From Bryum argenteum (Eukaryota; Streptophyta; Bryopsida; Bryales; Bryaceae): a stretch of DNA of 64,000 bases. This document shows positions 22,091-34,334 of this stretch, piece after piece; position 1 is the first letter of the stretch; every line of letters begins with the position of its first letter. The notes under the pieces are model-generated. The model was not told the origin of the DNA. It worked only from the letters and a program-made list of their open reading frames with translations, and made no database searches. Both the position numbers and the translations under genes were made by a program. The stretch spans positions 25,014,758 to 25,078,757 of the forward strand of contig CM073323.1 in NCBI GenBank assembly GCA_037043015.1, read 5' to 3'.

Positions 22091-23440
22091 GGATATTTAG
22101 GAGTTAAAATGATGTTCTTTAATTCTCTCACTACAAGTGAAACTTGAAGTTTCCTACCCCTCTAGGCCTTTAGAGGTTGAGCCAAATGATTTCTTAGCAG
22201 GGTTCTAGAAGAGGAGAAAAGTGGAATCATATGTGTTGCCTCTAGTATAATAAAACCCAGGCTACGTATGACAATCCAATGATCAAATATTGTCCTAATT
22301 ACAAGACCTCCATTTTCACTTGTTATTGTGATTTGCATGTATTATGATAATGAGAATATGAAGGGTCGTTTGGGAGTTAATTGTTTGGCAAAGGCGAGGA
22401 AGGGCAAACAATGGGAGGCATGGACTGAGATAATGAGGTCTAGACCCTCATTTTGAATTTCTTTATAATATCATGATTTTGGAAAATCATGATTTTGGAA
22501 AATCATGATTGCGATTATTATGATAATGATAGGTTGCCTATCAGGTGGTCACCGTAAATATTGTGATTTCGGAAATATCTTAAATTCAATTGAAGTTTCA
22601 TAATATTGAGGTGACTCCCAAAGGCACCTCCATGTCATTATTCCACTTATTGTTCATATTTCAGTATATGTATTTTTACTTAAGAATATGACTTTTTGAC
22701 ACATTTTTAGCTTACTTTCATTCCAAAATTTGGTTGGGTAGAGAACTTGATGAAGTATCTAAAGGCATAATTTCTAATCAAATAATACTTTGAGGCATAC
22801 TTTCAACTAGTGATTCTTTCCCCTAATTAATTTTGACTTTGCATTGCCAAAAGAAACTTTTGTCTCTACTTTGAATATTATGGGCTTTTGATAGGAGTGA
22901 GACAATTAACAAAGAACTTATACAATACTACTAGGAGTAGTTACGTACATGATATTTTAGTATTGCAAGGGTATTTCTAAAGTTTACTCATTGAACTCTT
23001 GATATCTTTTAAACATTCACTCAAAATGTCATTTTTAGTGCATTGAGGGGGGAGAAAAATATTTGTTTCTCTCTCCAAAATTCATGTAAATATTGTTTCT
23101 TAATGCTAGTGTTGATTGTAAATGTTGTGTATGTTGTATTATATTCAATTCGTATATTGTATTGTTTCACGTTTGAATTTCATATTGTATCCTTTTGTAT
23201 GTAAAGCATGGTCTATTTTGCATATAACATGTTGTTGATTTGGAGTTAATAGATACAAAAATGAAAGATTGCACAACACTTTTATTACACACAGACGTCA
23301 TCATAATAATCAAATGTAACAATTGATACATGCACAAAGCGTAGTAAGACTGAAAAACGTACATACAAATTGTACTTATTAGGATGGGATGTGACTACAC
23401 AAACAATTGTACCGTACACTAGTAGAAACTTTCACAAAAA
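22091..23440. other. No gene recognised; AT-rich with small repeats
   Basis: Contains a short tandem repeat of ATCATGATTTTGGAAA near 22470-22510 and otherwise stop-rich AT-rich sequence. No splice-supported exons were seen. Confidence 0.5.
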
Positions 23441-23529
23441 GTGACACTTGTAGTGACTTGTCACTAGTGATGCAAGAGAGCATATTAAAGTGACGTTTGT
23501 AGTGACTTGTCACTATTGATGCAAGAGAG
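23441..23529 (+). repeat. 49-bp tandem repeat, two units, followed by a poly-T tract
   Basis: Units begin at 23441 and 23490 with GTGAC(A/G)(C/T)TTGTAGTGACTTG and end in GATGCAAGAGAG. Each holds a small palindrome around AGTGACTTGTCACT. A run of T at about 23600-23621 follows. Confidence 0.8.
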
Positions 23530-23819
23530 GTCCGTTTGAATGTGCTTCTAAAACATCAAAACAAACTTTTATATTTGTCACTTCTACTTAGGGTTTGTGT
23601 TTTTTTTTTTTTTTTTTTTTTATCACAAGCTAAACAATATCATCACATTCAGTTTTCCTAATATTCACCAGCCCCATTGTCCCATACACAACATCTCTAA
23701 CGATAAGTCGAACTGAACTTCAAGAGCAACCACTCAGGAAGCTCACATTATGTCTTATGGGGACTTCGGACCACATTTAAACCCCTAAATTTCCTTGTTC
23801 CAAAACGGTCTAAGTCACA

Positions 23820-24010
23820 AAATCTGACCTTCCTTAAGATTAAGCTCAAAAAATCTCAATCTAAGCATTATTGACAAGATTCAACCGTAAGATCTCAAAG
23901 TTCACTTGACATTCTTCTCACATACCAAATTTGAACTGTTCATTCTTCCTCATTTGTGAGATTATGATGATCAAAGTTGGCTAAGTTTTTCTCCTAAGGG
24001 AACCTCCAAA
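23820..24010 (-). repeat. Dispersed intergenic repeat, copy 2 (reverse orientation)
   Basis: Reverse complement of the family at 6220-6480 and 47085-47310: phrases equivalent to CAACTTTGA.CAT.ATAATCTCA and AAGATC.TACGGTTG appear in the same order. Confidence 0.5.
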
Positions 24011-24140
24011 ACCCATTTTTTCGGGTTTTAAGGAAAGTTAGGGGTTAATTTCCACTATCATCAGACACCGAGCATATCAAATCTTGGGAAACGAAGGGAG
24101 TGTAAAGAGCTGGGCGAAGACAATGTTAGATGCGGACAAA

Positions 24141-24413
24141 TCATGATGCAGTTGATATTTCATCAACACGTATCTCCATGACGCTGATCTGAGCAGGGTA
24201 CCTTGCGTAGTAGACGTGCTGAATTTCTAGATATTCTATCCTCCGAACGAGATGTACAATAAAGACTGAGTTATGGGGCACTGTCCCGTACTGCATACGC
24301 TTCACGTAAAACAAGAAACACTCAGATATTGCAAGAATATGTTTTCGGCAAGAGCACGTAGTAGCACTCTGGCATTCGCCAGAAAGAATTATTGTCGCCT
24401 TATTGGCATATAC
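24141..24413 (-). CDS. Possible terminal exon of an unrecognised gene
   Basis: A 90-codon open stretch follows a good acceptor (TTTCCGCAG, ending at 24414) and ends in a TGA stop at 24141. Composition is less AT-rich than the flanks. It is Cys-, Ile- and Val-containing with no motif I know. Upstream, an open segment to a GTAAGA donor near 24522 could be the preceding exon, but the phases I can construct do not join cleanly. It may be a decayed gene or chance. Confidence 0.25.
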   Translation of the reverse strand, partial: VYANKATIILSGECQSATTCSCRKHILAISECFLFYVKRMQYGTVPHNSVFIVHLVRRIEYLEIQHVYYARYPAQISVMEIRVDEISTAS

Positions 24414-24529
24414 CTGCGGAAAGTGGGAAGTCATTAATTCAACACTTTTTCATATGATCTCTGAGAGATGAGTATATCCCCGTCATCTGAAGAATGTGAG
24501 ATTACTCGGATGAGAAATCTTACCTTGAA

Positions 24530-25709
24530 GAAACACGAGCATCAACAAACGAGATAGTGCAGGAGACGGGAACTTCAAGGTAGGGCTTACACTCACGGTG
24601 AGAAATCTGGAAAACTAGATATTCAGCAATGACGGTACATGATCGGTTTCAAGGTCGAGACAATGTCTACCGAAAGTCTGTTCGCCGATATTCAGGTTAA
24701 TTTGTATCCACAATCCGGCATTCTAAGTGTCGTCGCATATGGTGTATACAAAGTGTTGACAGCATATGTTTTCTGCTCTACGTAGTAATCGACCATATTC
24801 CTTCCATCATCGAACATGTGAAGATGAGAAATGTCTGAATTGTAACATCGCAGTTCACTTTTCCTTGATTTCAGTAAGTAGCATACGACAATAAGAAACG
24901 TCGGCTAATAGCCTCGTGTATCTATTCCTCTAAGCCGGTAGACTGATTCATTCTTTCTGGTGACACATCCACATATTTACAGTCTTCACTCCGTCGGAAA
25001 AAGTATCTTTCAGACATAGTGAGTGCACACTTAGCAAGTGTTATATATTCTACCTGACGTATACTGCTTTGTATGATTGCGGACAAAATTTCTGTCTACA
25101 AAGATTTGAGTTGTGAGAAAATTAATAGCATGAAATGCTCAGGCACGAGAAAATGCATATAACACAGAAGGGTTGCGGCGAATCATAGTCACTTTTTATT
25201 CAGGTATACAAAATCCCAAGTATCCACGAAACAAGTTCCACAGTACCCAGTTCCAAGAGTCCATGAGGGCCAGAACACATATTAAGCTCCATACAAAAAA
25301 GAGTATCAGAGTACCACGGGTGGTTATCCTACTTCAGGAGCAGTGAAGGACGAGCCCTGGTCTGTACTGCAGAAGAGCACATTCAATCAAAACAAGAACA
25401 AGAACAGTAACAAAGAACATAAAGCGTCGCCACTATCGCGGCCTCCGGGCGAGTAATCATCGGAAGACGACCACCCCCAGGCTCCCAAAAACGGTTAAAT
25501 CTCAAAGTGGCTTTCAGTGAACAGTTGCATCTCTCCCGACCCGAACAGTATCATCCTTCAGTGTCTTCCCCTAAGTCAACCCCCTTGTAGCACCGTCAAC
25601 AACTCAACAAGTTTCACCAGACCCAGCGCTAGTGCCCCCAAAAGAGCACAAGCGCCGGAGTGCTTCCCAAACCACCAGAGGCTCAACCACATTCAGCAGC
25701 GTTGCAGCT
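24530..25709. other. No gene recognised; probable 3' flank of the RNA-binding protein gene
   Basis: Moderate GC with stops in all frames. The part nearest 25709 (about 25180-25709) is probably the 3' UTR and terminator region of the minus-strand gene that ends at 25710. No clear poly(A) signal was assigned. Confidence 0.4.
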
Positions 25710-26222
25710 TCAGTAGTTGCTGTTGTCACGGTCGCCCCTCCAGCTACCGCCGCTGGATCCACCGCGACCGCCACCGCCTCCGCCGTAGCCACCACCACCA
25801 CCTCCGTAGCCACCGCCTCCACGGCCTCCGTATCCACCGCCGCCTCCTCCTTCGCGGTCGTTGTAGCGACCACCGCCGCCACCTCCTCCGTAGCCACCAC
25901 CGCCTCCGCTGCTGTAGCCACCGCCGCCTCCGCCACGGTAACCACCGCCGCCACCACCGCCGCCTCCACCACGGGACTGCGCCTGGTTAACAGTGATGTT
26001 ACGTCCGTCGAGCTCCTTGCCGTTCATGCCGACAATCGCCTCGTTCATCGCCTTCTCATCGGCGAAGGTGACAAAGCCGAAACCGCGAGACCTTCCGGTT
26101 TCACGGTCGTTGATCACCTTGCTCTGCACAACCTCGCCGAATTCACGGAAAGCATCCTCCAAGCGGCCGTCGGTGGTGGCCCAGGCCAACCCTCCAACAA
26201 AACACCTATATTCTTCACCCAT
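25710..26222 (-). CDS. Glycine-rich RNA-binding protein (one RRM plus RGG/GYGG tail), 170 residues
   Basis: The start at 26222 gives MGEEYRCFVGGLAW, the usual beginning of plant class-IV glycine-rich proteins (GRP7/GRP2 type); a further upstream in-frame ATG at 26381 would add a Ser/Pro-rich stretch that is better read as leader. The RRM spans residues about 5-84, with RNP2 CFVGGL at 7-12 and RNP1 RGFGFVTF at 46-53. From about residue 88 to the end the chain is almost all Gly with Arg, Tyr and Ser (RGG, GYGG), ending RDNSNY. Such proteins bind RNA and influence splicing, stability and export, often in cold or circadian responses; that role is inferred from the family. No intron interrupts the visible coding frame. 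The opposite strand is open for over 200 codons only because of the repetitive Gly codons. Confidence 0.93.
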   Translation of the reverse strand: MGEEYRCFVGGLAWATTDGRLEDAFREFGEVVQSKVINDRETGRSRGFGFVTFADEKAMNEAIVGMNGKELDGRNITVNQAQSRGGGGGGGGGGYRGGGGGGYSSGGGGGYGGGGGGGRYNDREGGGGGGYGGRGGGGYGGGGGGYGGGGGGRGGSSGGSWRGDRDNSNY

Positions 26223-26379
26223 ACTGACCGACCGAGTAACTAGTAACCGAGTAACTAGAGGTGCCGGGGAGGGATCCCTGGACGACCTCGAAGAGCAGAG
26301 AGGGGGAACCGGAACGGGAGAGGGGAGAGCACTGAAAGTCCTCGCAGCAACCTCAAGCTTATGAGGGAGGCGGAGCTCC

Positions 26380-26388
26380 AAACCCTAA
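26380..26388 (-). promoter_or_regulatory. Telobox (AAACCCTAA) upstream of the RNA-binding protein gene
   Basis: AAACCCTAA lies about 160 bp upstream of the start codon, next to a pyrimidine-rich leader on the gene's strand (CTCTCCCCTCTCCC). Teloboxes are frequent near transcription starts of plant translation and RNA-binding protein genes. Function here is inferred from position only. Confidence 0.45.
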
Positions 26389-26399
26389 CGGCGCCCGTC

Positions 26400-27460
26400 C
26401 CGCGGTCCCCTGTCCCGTCCACCCCTGCGCGACCGCTGGTCGAGAAAATGATTCGTCTGACGCAGCAGGGGAATCGAGGCCGTCAGATGAGATCTACATC
26501 TACGGCAAGATATTTTCTAGTGGTTGTCGCGGACAAAAGGGTAGAGTAGGGGGATATAGATTCGTGTGAGCTGAGATGTCACTAAATTGGAGTTCCGTGA
26601 CTTGGATGAGCACTCCCATTGGCTCTCCCCCAACAGATATCTTGTGCATGCGCAAATGGATGAATATTCTGTCCCCCTTTTCATCCAAAGATGGGTCTGC
26701 CCCCTAGAGCATCAACCCTTCGTCTCTATAAATACAGTGCTACTGCTCTCTCTACTTGTGCCGCTTGGGAGCAGTGCCGTAGAAAGAGTGGGAGAATCTG
26801 ACACCATGTACTATCTGCTTTGTCTTTGTGTTTGGGTACTACCCAAAAATCATTATTGAAAAATGTCATAAATTCAGGTTGCTTTTGTTTTCAACCAAAT
26901 AATGTATTAAACGTTTGAAATATACATTAAGAATCAGATTTTTTTTTTAGTTTTCCATATGAAATCTAGAGTGTGAGTGTCCAAATTTGTGAGTTTTATG
27001 GTAGTTCGAGAATAAGGAAATATTTATCATAATTGAATGTGTTGGTGGGATCCTGAGTTTCCATGGGAATATTCCAATTTGGTAATGTCATCTCTTCATC
27101 ACTATTTGAAGTGTTAAAAAGAGCAAAAGAAAACAAACTTCTAAGTTGCTCTCGCGAACCTTTGAGACCCAAGGCCCACTATTCGATTATGATAAACGCA
27201 AAGAGTTTACTAAGAGCTTCCAAGTAATACAAGCACTTCAAACTCCAAAATTTGGATGTGAGTTTGGAGCAAATTAAAATCATACCAAATGTAAAACTTT
27301 TAAAGATAAAAGAACATCACAAAGTAGTAGAAGCCTACTGTACCACCGTAGCACATTCGGTGCTCAACAACAAATAATTATTTTGTTTAGAAAAATAAGG
27401 TTCCTATGGGAGAAATAGATTTTTTTGAAATTCATTCTCTTTCAGAACATAACTTTCCAA
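26400..27460. other. Upstream flank of the RNA-binding protein gene; no second gene supported
   Basis: The first about 300 bases are likely promoter. A TATAAATA sequence at about 26727 on the plus strand precedes only a 17-codon frame, so it is not taken as a gene. Beyond 26.87 kb the sequence is AT-rich. Confidence 0.4.
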
Positions 27461-27464
27461 CTGT

Positions 27465-27589
27465 CAAAAGAGCCCCAACTAGCCACGCTTTCAAAAGAGT
27501 CCCAGCCAATGACTCTTTTCAGAGCGTGACTGGTTGAGTGGTAGAGAGTGGCTACTTTTTGAGACAAGCAGCTGGTTGGGACTCTTTTG
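27465..27589. mobile_element. Short MITE-like inverted repeat, about 125 bp, with nested hairpin
   Basis: Outer ends CAAAAGAGCCCCAACTAG and, reversed, CAAAAGAGTCCCAACCAG match over about 18 bp. Inside the left half a second inverted pair (GCTTTCAAAAGAGTC / GACTCTTTTCAGAGC) forms its own hairpin. Target duplications were not found, so the superfamily is unassigned. Confidence 0.55.
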
Positions 27590-29689
27590 TCTTTTTCATA
27601 ATATAATTTTCCAACTTTTCGTTCCTTTTCGCTTGTAATTTCTAATTTTTTACGATTTTTAAAATAGAATTAATATATATAAAAGAACCTGCTATGGTGG
27701 TATGGTAGTCTTGTAAGGGCCATGTTAATATTTAGGATGTTTGAGGAAGTGCACAAGATTGGTGACAAATCTAAAATATTCATGACTTTTTTCGCTCCAA
27801 CATGCGTTCACTCATTTATCATTTGCAACATGTCATTCAGATAGAGGTTATTTATATCGCACATGGTGGTACTCGCTATAAGGTTATGAGTATTCTTAAA
27901 TTATTATTTTCAATAAAAATTTAAGTTTTAAAATGTACATCACTCCAAAAATGGACGCATGGATGTTAAAGGGTTACAAAACCAATGATTGTGTCTATTT
28001 GATGCAAAAAAAAAGTGCACTCCACCTTAGTGAGAGACAAAAACTTATGGTCCCATGAAGTGTTTTGGCCCAACGTGCTCAACTTTTAAACAATCCAAAA
28101 CCAAGGGTGGAGCATGAAAGACTTACAAGCCATAAATAAACCTATCAATATTGCTTCCTAATACATGAAAAGAGTTTCTTTGAAAGAATAAATTGATGTA
28201 TCTTGCCAAGTTTGATTATGCCTTGTAAAAAGAGACTTTTGTACAACAAATAATTGCAATAATTGGCCTTCCAATTTTTTACTTTGAGCTTTTAAACTTA
28301 TCAATTATTGTGTTATATCTCAGACAATACATTTTCACCCTTAATATAAAACTATGGAAAGAAAAAATTATAATTTAAGTATGCAAGGGTAGACCTTAGA
28401 ACTTCTACGTCGCCGTGCCACCCTAGTAAGAGTTTTTTCTTTTTTTCTATTTATCATGGTGTTGCTTCACAATGGATGGGTGAGGACACTCTCATAACAC
28501 AAAACTTTATATTTTTCAAAATTTCCAACTTTTTCCAAGTAATTTATTGATAAAGTAGGCCATTAATAGACTAGTGAAGGTTTGTGTGAACATATGGAGT
28601 AATAACAACCAATTTATTATTATTTCTATACCGTATAGAAATAAAGTGATTGAAAACACTTGTTTGAGACACTTTTTGAACAATATTAATACTAATAACC
28701 ACCTTTGTATGCTTCTTAGAATAATCGATATACAATTTATTTTTTTAAAAACATTTTGGAGAATTATAAGGAATAATTTAGACTTGAGAAGAGGACCTTT
28801 TCTGAAAATTCATTACATGAATCCCTTAGATCTTAATTTAAAGTTTCCACACAAGAGTATTTAGTGGGTAATGAAATTGGGTACGAGGTTCATTTGTTGA
28901 GAGGAATTGTTGAAGAGCGCCATCGAATTAATATTTTGTCAATTCTACCCTTAAAATAGTTCACTTTTTGAATAGTGAAAAGTTCAAGTCATTGTTAATT
29001 TCTTTCCAACACTTTTCCATCTACTTATAAAACATGTGTTGTAGATATTTGAGTAAAGGAACCATAGATAAAGATTAGAATTCAGAATTAAACTTTGTTT
29101 TGTTTTGTTTTGGACGTGACAATATGATCTCCGACACTGTTGTTGGTCGGATTGGGTCGCATGAAGTGTCGTTAGAAGTGGGTTTTTTTTGTAAAGTTTT
29201 GAAAAGCAATTGGATTGCAAAACGGGTTGACGAGTCCGGAGATATTAAATTTTCAAGTGATTATTGTGCCCAGATCACTAGAAATTACAAATTTTCTAAT
29301 TTTGCATTTAGCAAAAAAACAAGAAGGGCATGGTCAAAGTATTTAAGGGGGCATGGCAATGCCACTAGGGCATACGAGTTTTTTGTTTTTTTATTTTTTT
29401 TGGAGAGGGCTAGGGTTTCTGAGCACATTCTGGAAAGTTTTGAGATAGTATTTTCGCCCTTGCTTGAATAAAGTTTTTATTATAAAACTTCGTTTTTTAT
29501 TTCTAGATAATTCATGATGCATTGTGGTCATGAGACACTTTGATCGATGGATCTTATGAAAACTTGATATTTTTGACAAAAAATAATTTACCTTGAATAA
29601 AGAGCTTCTTGTGAAGTTTAAAATATGTGCTTTAAGTACAAGTCATTGTCGATAAGTCGTAAAGGACAAGGCTTGTAGTGCGTGGAGTT
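27590..29689. other. No gene recognised; AT-rich intergenic DNA
   Basis: Stop-rich AT-rich sequence. Frames of 96 codons (28574-28864, plus) and 123 codons (29100-29471, plus) carry no motif and lack codon bias; I do not call them genes. Confidence 0.45.
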
Positions 29690-31106
29690 CTCAAAGAATA
29701 CGCAAACTCCTATAACACCCATGGAGCCTAGATGAAGAGGTTACTTTTCTTTGCGTAGGGTTTTGACTGAGTATTTTCTATACTACAAGGTGTATGTACG
29801 AAAGATTGCAAAGTCAATTCAAGTTTTAGAAATTTTAAACACCAATGGTTGGTTCTGGACCCAGTTGAAGTATAAGACATTTCCATTATTGAAATTTTCT
29901 CAAGATCTTTTCCTACCATGTTACTGATCCAACTACTTCTCAAATGTTGAAGTAACCCAACTTAACCCTTTTCTGCCGAGGACCTCTGACAAGCACACAC
30001 AAATGTTCATGCATTGAACATTCGTATACTTATCTAGAAGCTTCTCGGTGATAAAGGGTTAAATAATTTTTAAATAATTTTTCAAATCAACAATACCAGC
30101 CACCAAAAATTTCACAAAAACTTCATAATTAATTCTTCTGAAATTTGTCAAAATTCAAGATTTAAGAGCTATCTAAGTTTATTTCCAAAAATTCAAATAG
30201 TATTAGAGGTGCCTACTTATTGTTCATTTCTTCCATAATTAAAATAAGGTGCGATGCATGTTTAACCAAATTGTTGTTTTCATACTTTCTCTTGGAAATT
30301 TGTATGAAGGTTTTAAATACCAAATGCGTCTCCAAAGTTTTGCAAGAACATACCTAACTTAGTCATCTGCATGGGAAAAAATACGAGCAAAATGTTTGGG
30401 GTAAGGATAATTAATTCTTCCCTTTGCACCATGGGGATAATGTATCTCAAGAAATGGCCAAAAAAACATTTGCACGAACTTTGAATGGTATGATCTTGCA
30501 ATGATAAACATCCAATGGTCAATTTTGGAAAAGTAAACAAATTTTCGCTTGGATACAAGATCTTATCTTGACAGATAACTTCAGAAGAGTAAAAGATATT
30601 TGAATGAGTACACAGGGATAGAAAATTTCAGTTTTGGGCTTTCAAACTACCAAAAGCACAAGGGGATTAGTAGCTAGCACAAGGGACATACATCCAAGGA
30701 TCTAGTAAAATGAACACTATATTCAAGTAGACCTAGACCTCTGAATAGGTTGGAGTTTCTCTTCTTCTTAGGAGCTGCCTCTCCACTTTCACTCTCCACT
30801 TTCACTTCCACTTCCTTTGCGTTCTTTCTTGCCTCTTACGAGAGACGGGCATTCTCACCTCACGTCTTCAATCCAAGATGATTTGAATTTATGACATGTA
30901 TTTTTGTGAATGGGGTTTCCATTGCAAGTCAATAATTTGATATTCAAGTTAGTTTCTTAAGAATTTTCTTAAGATAAGTTTGTTCCCAAGATGAATTGCA
31001 AAAACTATCTATTTGGAAGATTTTTGATTTAACTGCTATTGGTATTGGATTTGTAATGGTGTTTCATTGTTGGAAAGAATGAAAAGGAAATATATGCTTC
31101 CGGAGG

Positions 31107-31142
<36 letters not shown>

Positions 31143-31395
31143 TTTACCTACTATCGGATTTTAGCTTAAATTTTTGAGTTGGATTCTAATTTGATGTAGT
31201 TTGTGCGGTATGAATCCGGCTTGATCCAACATGTAAGGAAGATATGGCACTCGTTTTATTGCGAGGGGTCTAGCTTAGGCCTTTTTTTTCTTTTGATAGA
31301 CTTTTGTCCCCTAAATGTCCCCAATGCTGAACAACAACATTTTGGATGAAGGGTAGAAACTTCGGAGAGCCATATCTTCATCATGAGTTTTTTTT
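29690..31395. repeat. Long AT-rich dispersed repeat, second copy region
   Basis: 29725-30650 follows the phrase order of 20760-21300, and 30890-31390 that of 2760-3200. Contains a (TA)n microsatellite at about 31109-31140. The right end includes CGGAGAGCCATATCTTCATC, a variant of a motif also present in the other copies and in the gypsy LTRs. Confidence 0.5.
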
Positions 31396-31982
31396 TTTTT
31401 ATGAATCACTTGCATTAATTCCCAAAGACTCCAGCGGCAGGCGGCGGCGACGACGACACTCCGCGGCAATTGCCGCCGGCCGGCGAGGTAGCCACCTGAA
31501 GGTTCCCCCATTCATCGTTTCCAAGCTACGGTTTCCGCAATCGCACTTTCCCATAATCGCGAACACTTCAGTGTCATTTCTCACCGATTTAACCAATCTC
31601 GCACGGCAGCGTCGCCATCAACATCCTCGCCTCACGTGCTGCTGTAAGTTCGCCGCTTCCGCAATCCCTACTCTACAATTTTGAGCCATTCAATGCAATC
31701 GTAGGTGCATTAGCAAGTTTCTAGATCATTCCAGAAGCCCTAGCTGCAGTTGCATTAACCTTCCTCCGGTGCGGTTGCCGGAAGGGCAGTAAAATCAAAC
31801 TCAAATTTCTGAACCGAGGAATGGCTTGTGGTAATGTCTTCTAAATATGGCTATTGCTGTTATCGTAGTAGTATGCCTCTGATTTATGAGTTCCTAGTGC
31901 CCCTTGATGTTGCTAAATTTTTTAGTTTCTTTGATCGGGATTAGGGTTTGTTGACGCCTTCTGAGGTTTTGATGAATAGGCG

Positions 31983-32209
31983 ATGATTTCTACAAGATGG
32001 AATTTGGCCGTAGGGCCAGTTCTTATGGTTGCCGGCGCTTTCGGGGCCGTTGTTACGGCTACTTTAGGGTACCAGGTAACTACACGATCCTTGCATGCAT
32101 CAGTTTCTGGTAAGTTGAACGTCTTTGATGTTGACTCCTATTTGTTTTCGTTTTGCAGGTGTCTACCTACAAGAAAGAGAGTCCTTCGGACGAGAAGATG
32201 AAAGCCTAG
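31983..32209 (+). CDS. Small spliced gene: 47-residue protein with one hydrophobic segment
   Basis: Coding exons are 31983-32075 and 32159-32209, joined in phase 0 by an 83-bp intron (CAG/GTAACT donor, TTTTGCAG acceptor). The product starts MISTRWNLAVGPVLMVAG, has a hydrophobic Gly/Ala-rich helix at about residues 9-30, and a charged tail (KKESPSDEK). A GC- and CpG-rich leader (about 31430-31643) ends at a good donor (GTAAGT) and pairs with an acceptor at 31979, giving a 5'-UTR intron of 336 bp just before the ATG. A short N-terminus followed by one helix suggests a small organellar or membrane-complex subunit, but I do not recognise the family. Two consensus introns in a compact locus make a real gene likely. 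Confidence 0.6.
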
Positions 32210-34330
32210 AATGTGGAATGGAGGTTGAATCATCGGTGGTAGTTGCCACAGAGTAGGGCTTCCTTTGTACAGTGCGATAAGCTACTCAATAATTCTGAAC
32301 TGCTTCTCTCATGACGCTCGTGCTGTCGAGTCCCTGGTGGCTACTCCTGTCATAATATCGAAAGAGCTCTTTCTTTTCACATCTGTTTCTGAGACGTACC
32401 TTAATCATGTGCATAGTGTTCTATTTCACCCTTAGTCATGGATTGTTTCTCGAAGTCAATTTCCGAGGTTGATAGCTTTTTCGCAGGAGACGATCACTTT
32501 CGCTTGTGGAGAGTCATCGTCGATGTGGTTAATTTTTAATTACTCTGCTCTTTCATCTCAATTTGTAGCCTAGCGTCGTAGTTGTTTCCGAGGTTGATGA
32601 GGCCGGTTTGGTCATTTTCATGCGACACTGTATTTTAGAACCTGGAATATTTCCAGGTATCATAGTCTGGTCGTGTTATCTGGGGCAATTTTCTCCCCAG
32701 AATAGCAGACAATGACGAGGTCTCCTTTTTGAATCTCTTTTGATGTGCGCGGCCTTGGCACGGATTGCATAGTATTGCTTCAGAGATATTGAACGTCATC
32801 TCGCGGTTTCTTTTGATTAGATGACGCTGAGGGTTTACAAGGGTTTACAAGGTTATCTATCTGCAAGCTTAAGATCAGCCAAGCATGTTAGAGTAGGTTT
32901 TCGGTGGGTCATTCACATTCTACTTCGAAGTGGGAGGGTGCTTGGTGTTGAGCAACAACGTGAAGGTTCTAATACAGTGTGTGCTGAAGCTTATATGTAG
33001 ATACATGCGCTCATTCTCTGTTCACATGACCCAACCGTCCCCATTCCATAACTTGGCCCGTAAGCTTCCTCCGTTATCCTTTACTTGTATGCACATGCCC
33101 CCGATATGCATCAAGAATGTGAAGGAAATGCATGAACATACCGGTGTAATGGCCGTGAGCGAGGTTGTTGGCCGCATCTCCTTTCCGGCTGATGAGCTGC
33201 TCGGGATGGAACAATTCACGGTAAGTGCCAGTTCCAACTTCGTCAATCACGGTGAAATCCAAGTCTAAGGAATGACAGCGAGGCCGTGCTTCTTAGCTCC
33301 CCTTCACTGGAGAAAGTGTTGAAGGCGGTGTCGTCCCCTCCCATTCTAATCACTGGGAATTTTACCATACCGGCCTGGTGAACGTGGATGGTCAGGCACT
33401 CTCATGCTGTTGATTGCAAGCACCAACGGTCCCCGAATTGCAGAGTCAGGCCCCGTCTCCGTCGAATCTTCAGGTGTTGCAGTGCAGGCGTCCGGCTGAA
33501 TTTGTGGATGGCAGAACCCATAGGAGCCATGCTTTCTTTCCCATCCGATGGCTCTTGAGCTGTTTCTGGAAGTTGTGATGGGCGCTCAAGCAACGCTTTG
33601 CACGGTAGTTAATTTCAATAGGCGGCTTCTTCACTACTGGAGCTGAGAACAGATGCAGCAATTTTCTGGTACACAGTCGCCTTTTTTATTCGTGATCGGA
33701 TCCAGGATGAGTAAAACCTGCCACTCCATGATACCTCACCAGTTGTATCGACTTTGCTTTCTGATCAAAGGAAGGTCTTGCAAGTGAGAGTCAGTGGTTA
33801 GGGCACTAGGAGTTGTTCAATACCAGGAGTTTTCTGTGTGATCTCAAGAATGCTCCTGAATGCTCCTCCGTCGAGATGTCTCTCATAGCTGAAGGTGGTT
33901 GGATGTGAAAGGCAAATAAAACTATGTTTGTTTGCTTGACTGCAGTCATTACTGGTAAAGGTGGGGGACGTTTGGAGAGCTTTCGAAGCTCCAGGTTTGA
34001 GCAGTTGCTAAGCTTGGAATTAAATGCTTCACCGCCTCCCGTAGAAATTTGCGTACTAATGCTAGCAATCAACTCTCTCGAGATTTCTGGGATTTTCCAA
34101 TGTCAACTACAGTAGAGGGCTCCCGCCATCCCGCCATTCAAAGATGAGCAGAAACTTTGGCGGTCCGGCGTCGACGGGATCACAACCTTGTTTTTAGTTT
34201 TTAGTCAGGAGCTTCCACAGTCAATGTGCGCACCTATTGAGCCCCTTAGAATCTTTAAAGCAGCGTTGCCCTCTTTGAACGACCGACCCCCTTTTATGAG
34301 GTTGATACTCGTATACGGCTCATACAGATA
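32210..34330. other. No gene firmly recognised; likely 3' UTR and gene-like flank
   Basis: The DNA stays moderately GC-rich for about 2 kb after the small gene. An open frame at 32930-33268 (plus) and overlapping minus frames at 33022-33262 carry no known motif. Part of this may be the transcript's 3' UTR or an unrecognised exon set. Confidence 0.35.
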
Positions 34331-34334
34331 ATTA

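Noticed and set aside
25517-26364. Long plus-strand frames (up to 203 codons) opposite the glycine-rich RNA-binding protein
   Set aside because: They arise because Gly codons (GGN) read as Ala/Thr/Pro/Ser-type codons on the other strand; the RRM on the minus strand is unmistakable.
26727-26859. TATAAATA box followed by a tiny plus-strand frame
   Set aside because: The frame has only 17 codons, no splice support and no similarity I recognise.
29100-29471. 123-codon plus-strand gene
   Set aside because: No motif, no codon bias, AT-rich surroundings and a Phe-rich end consistent with chance in T-rich DNA.
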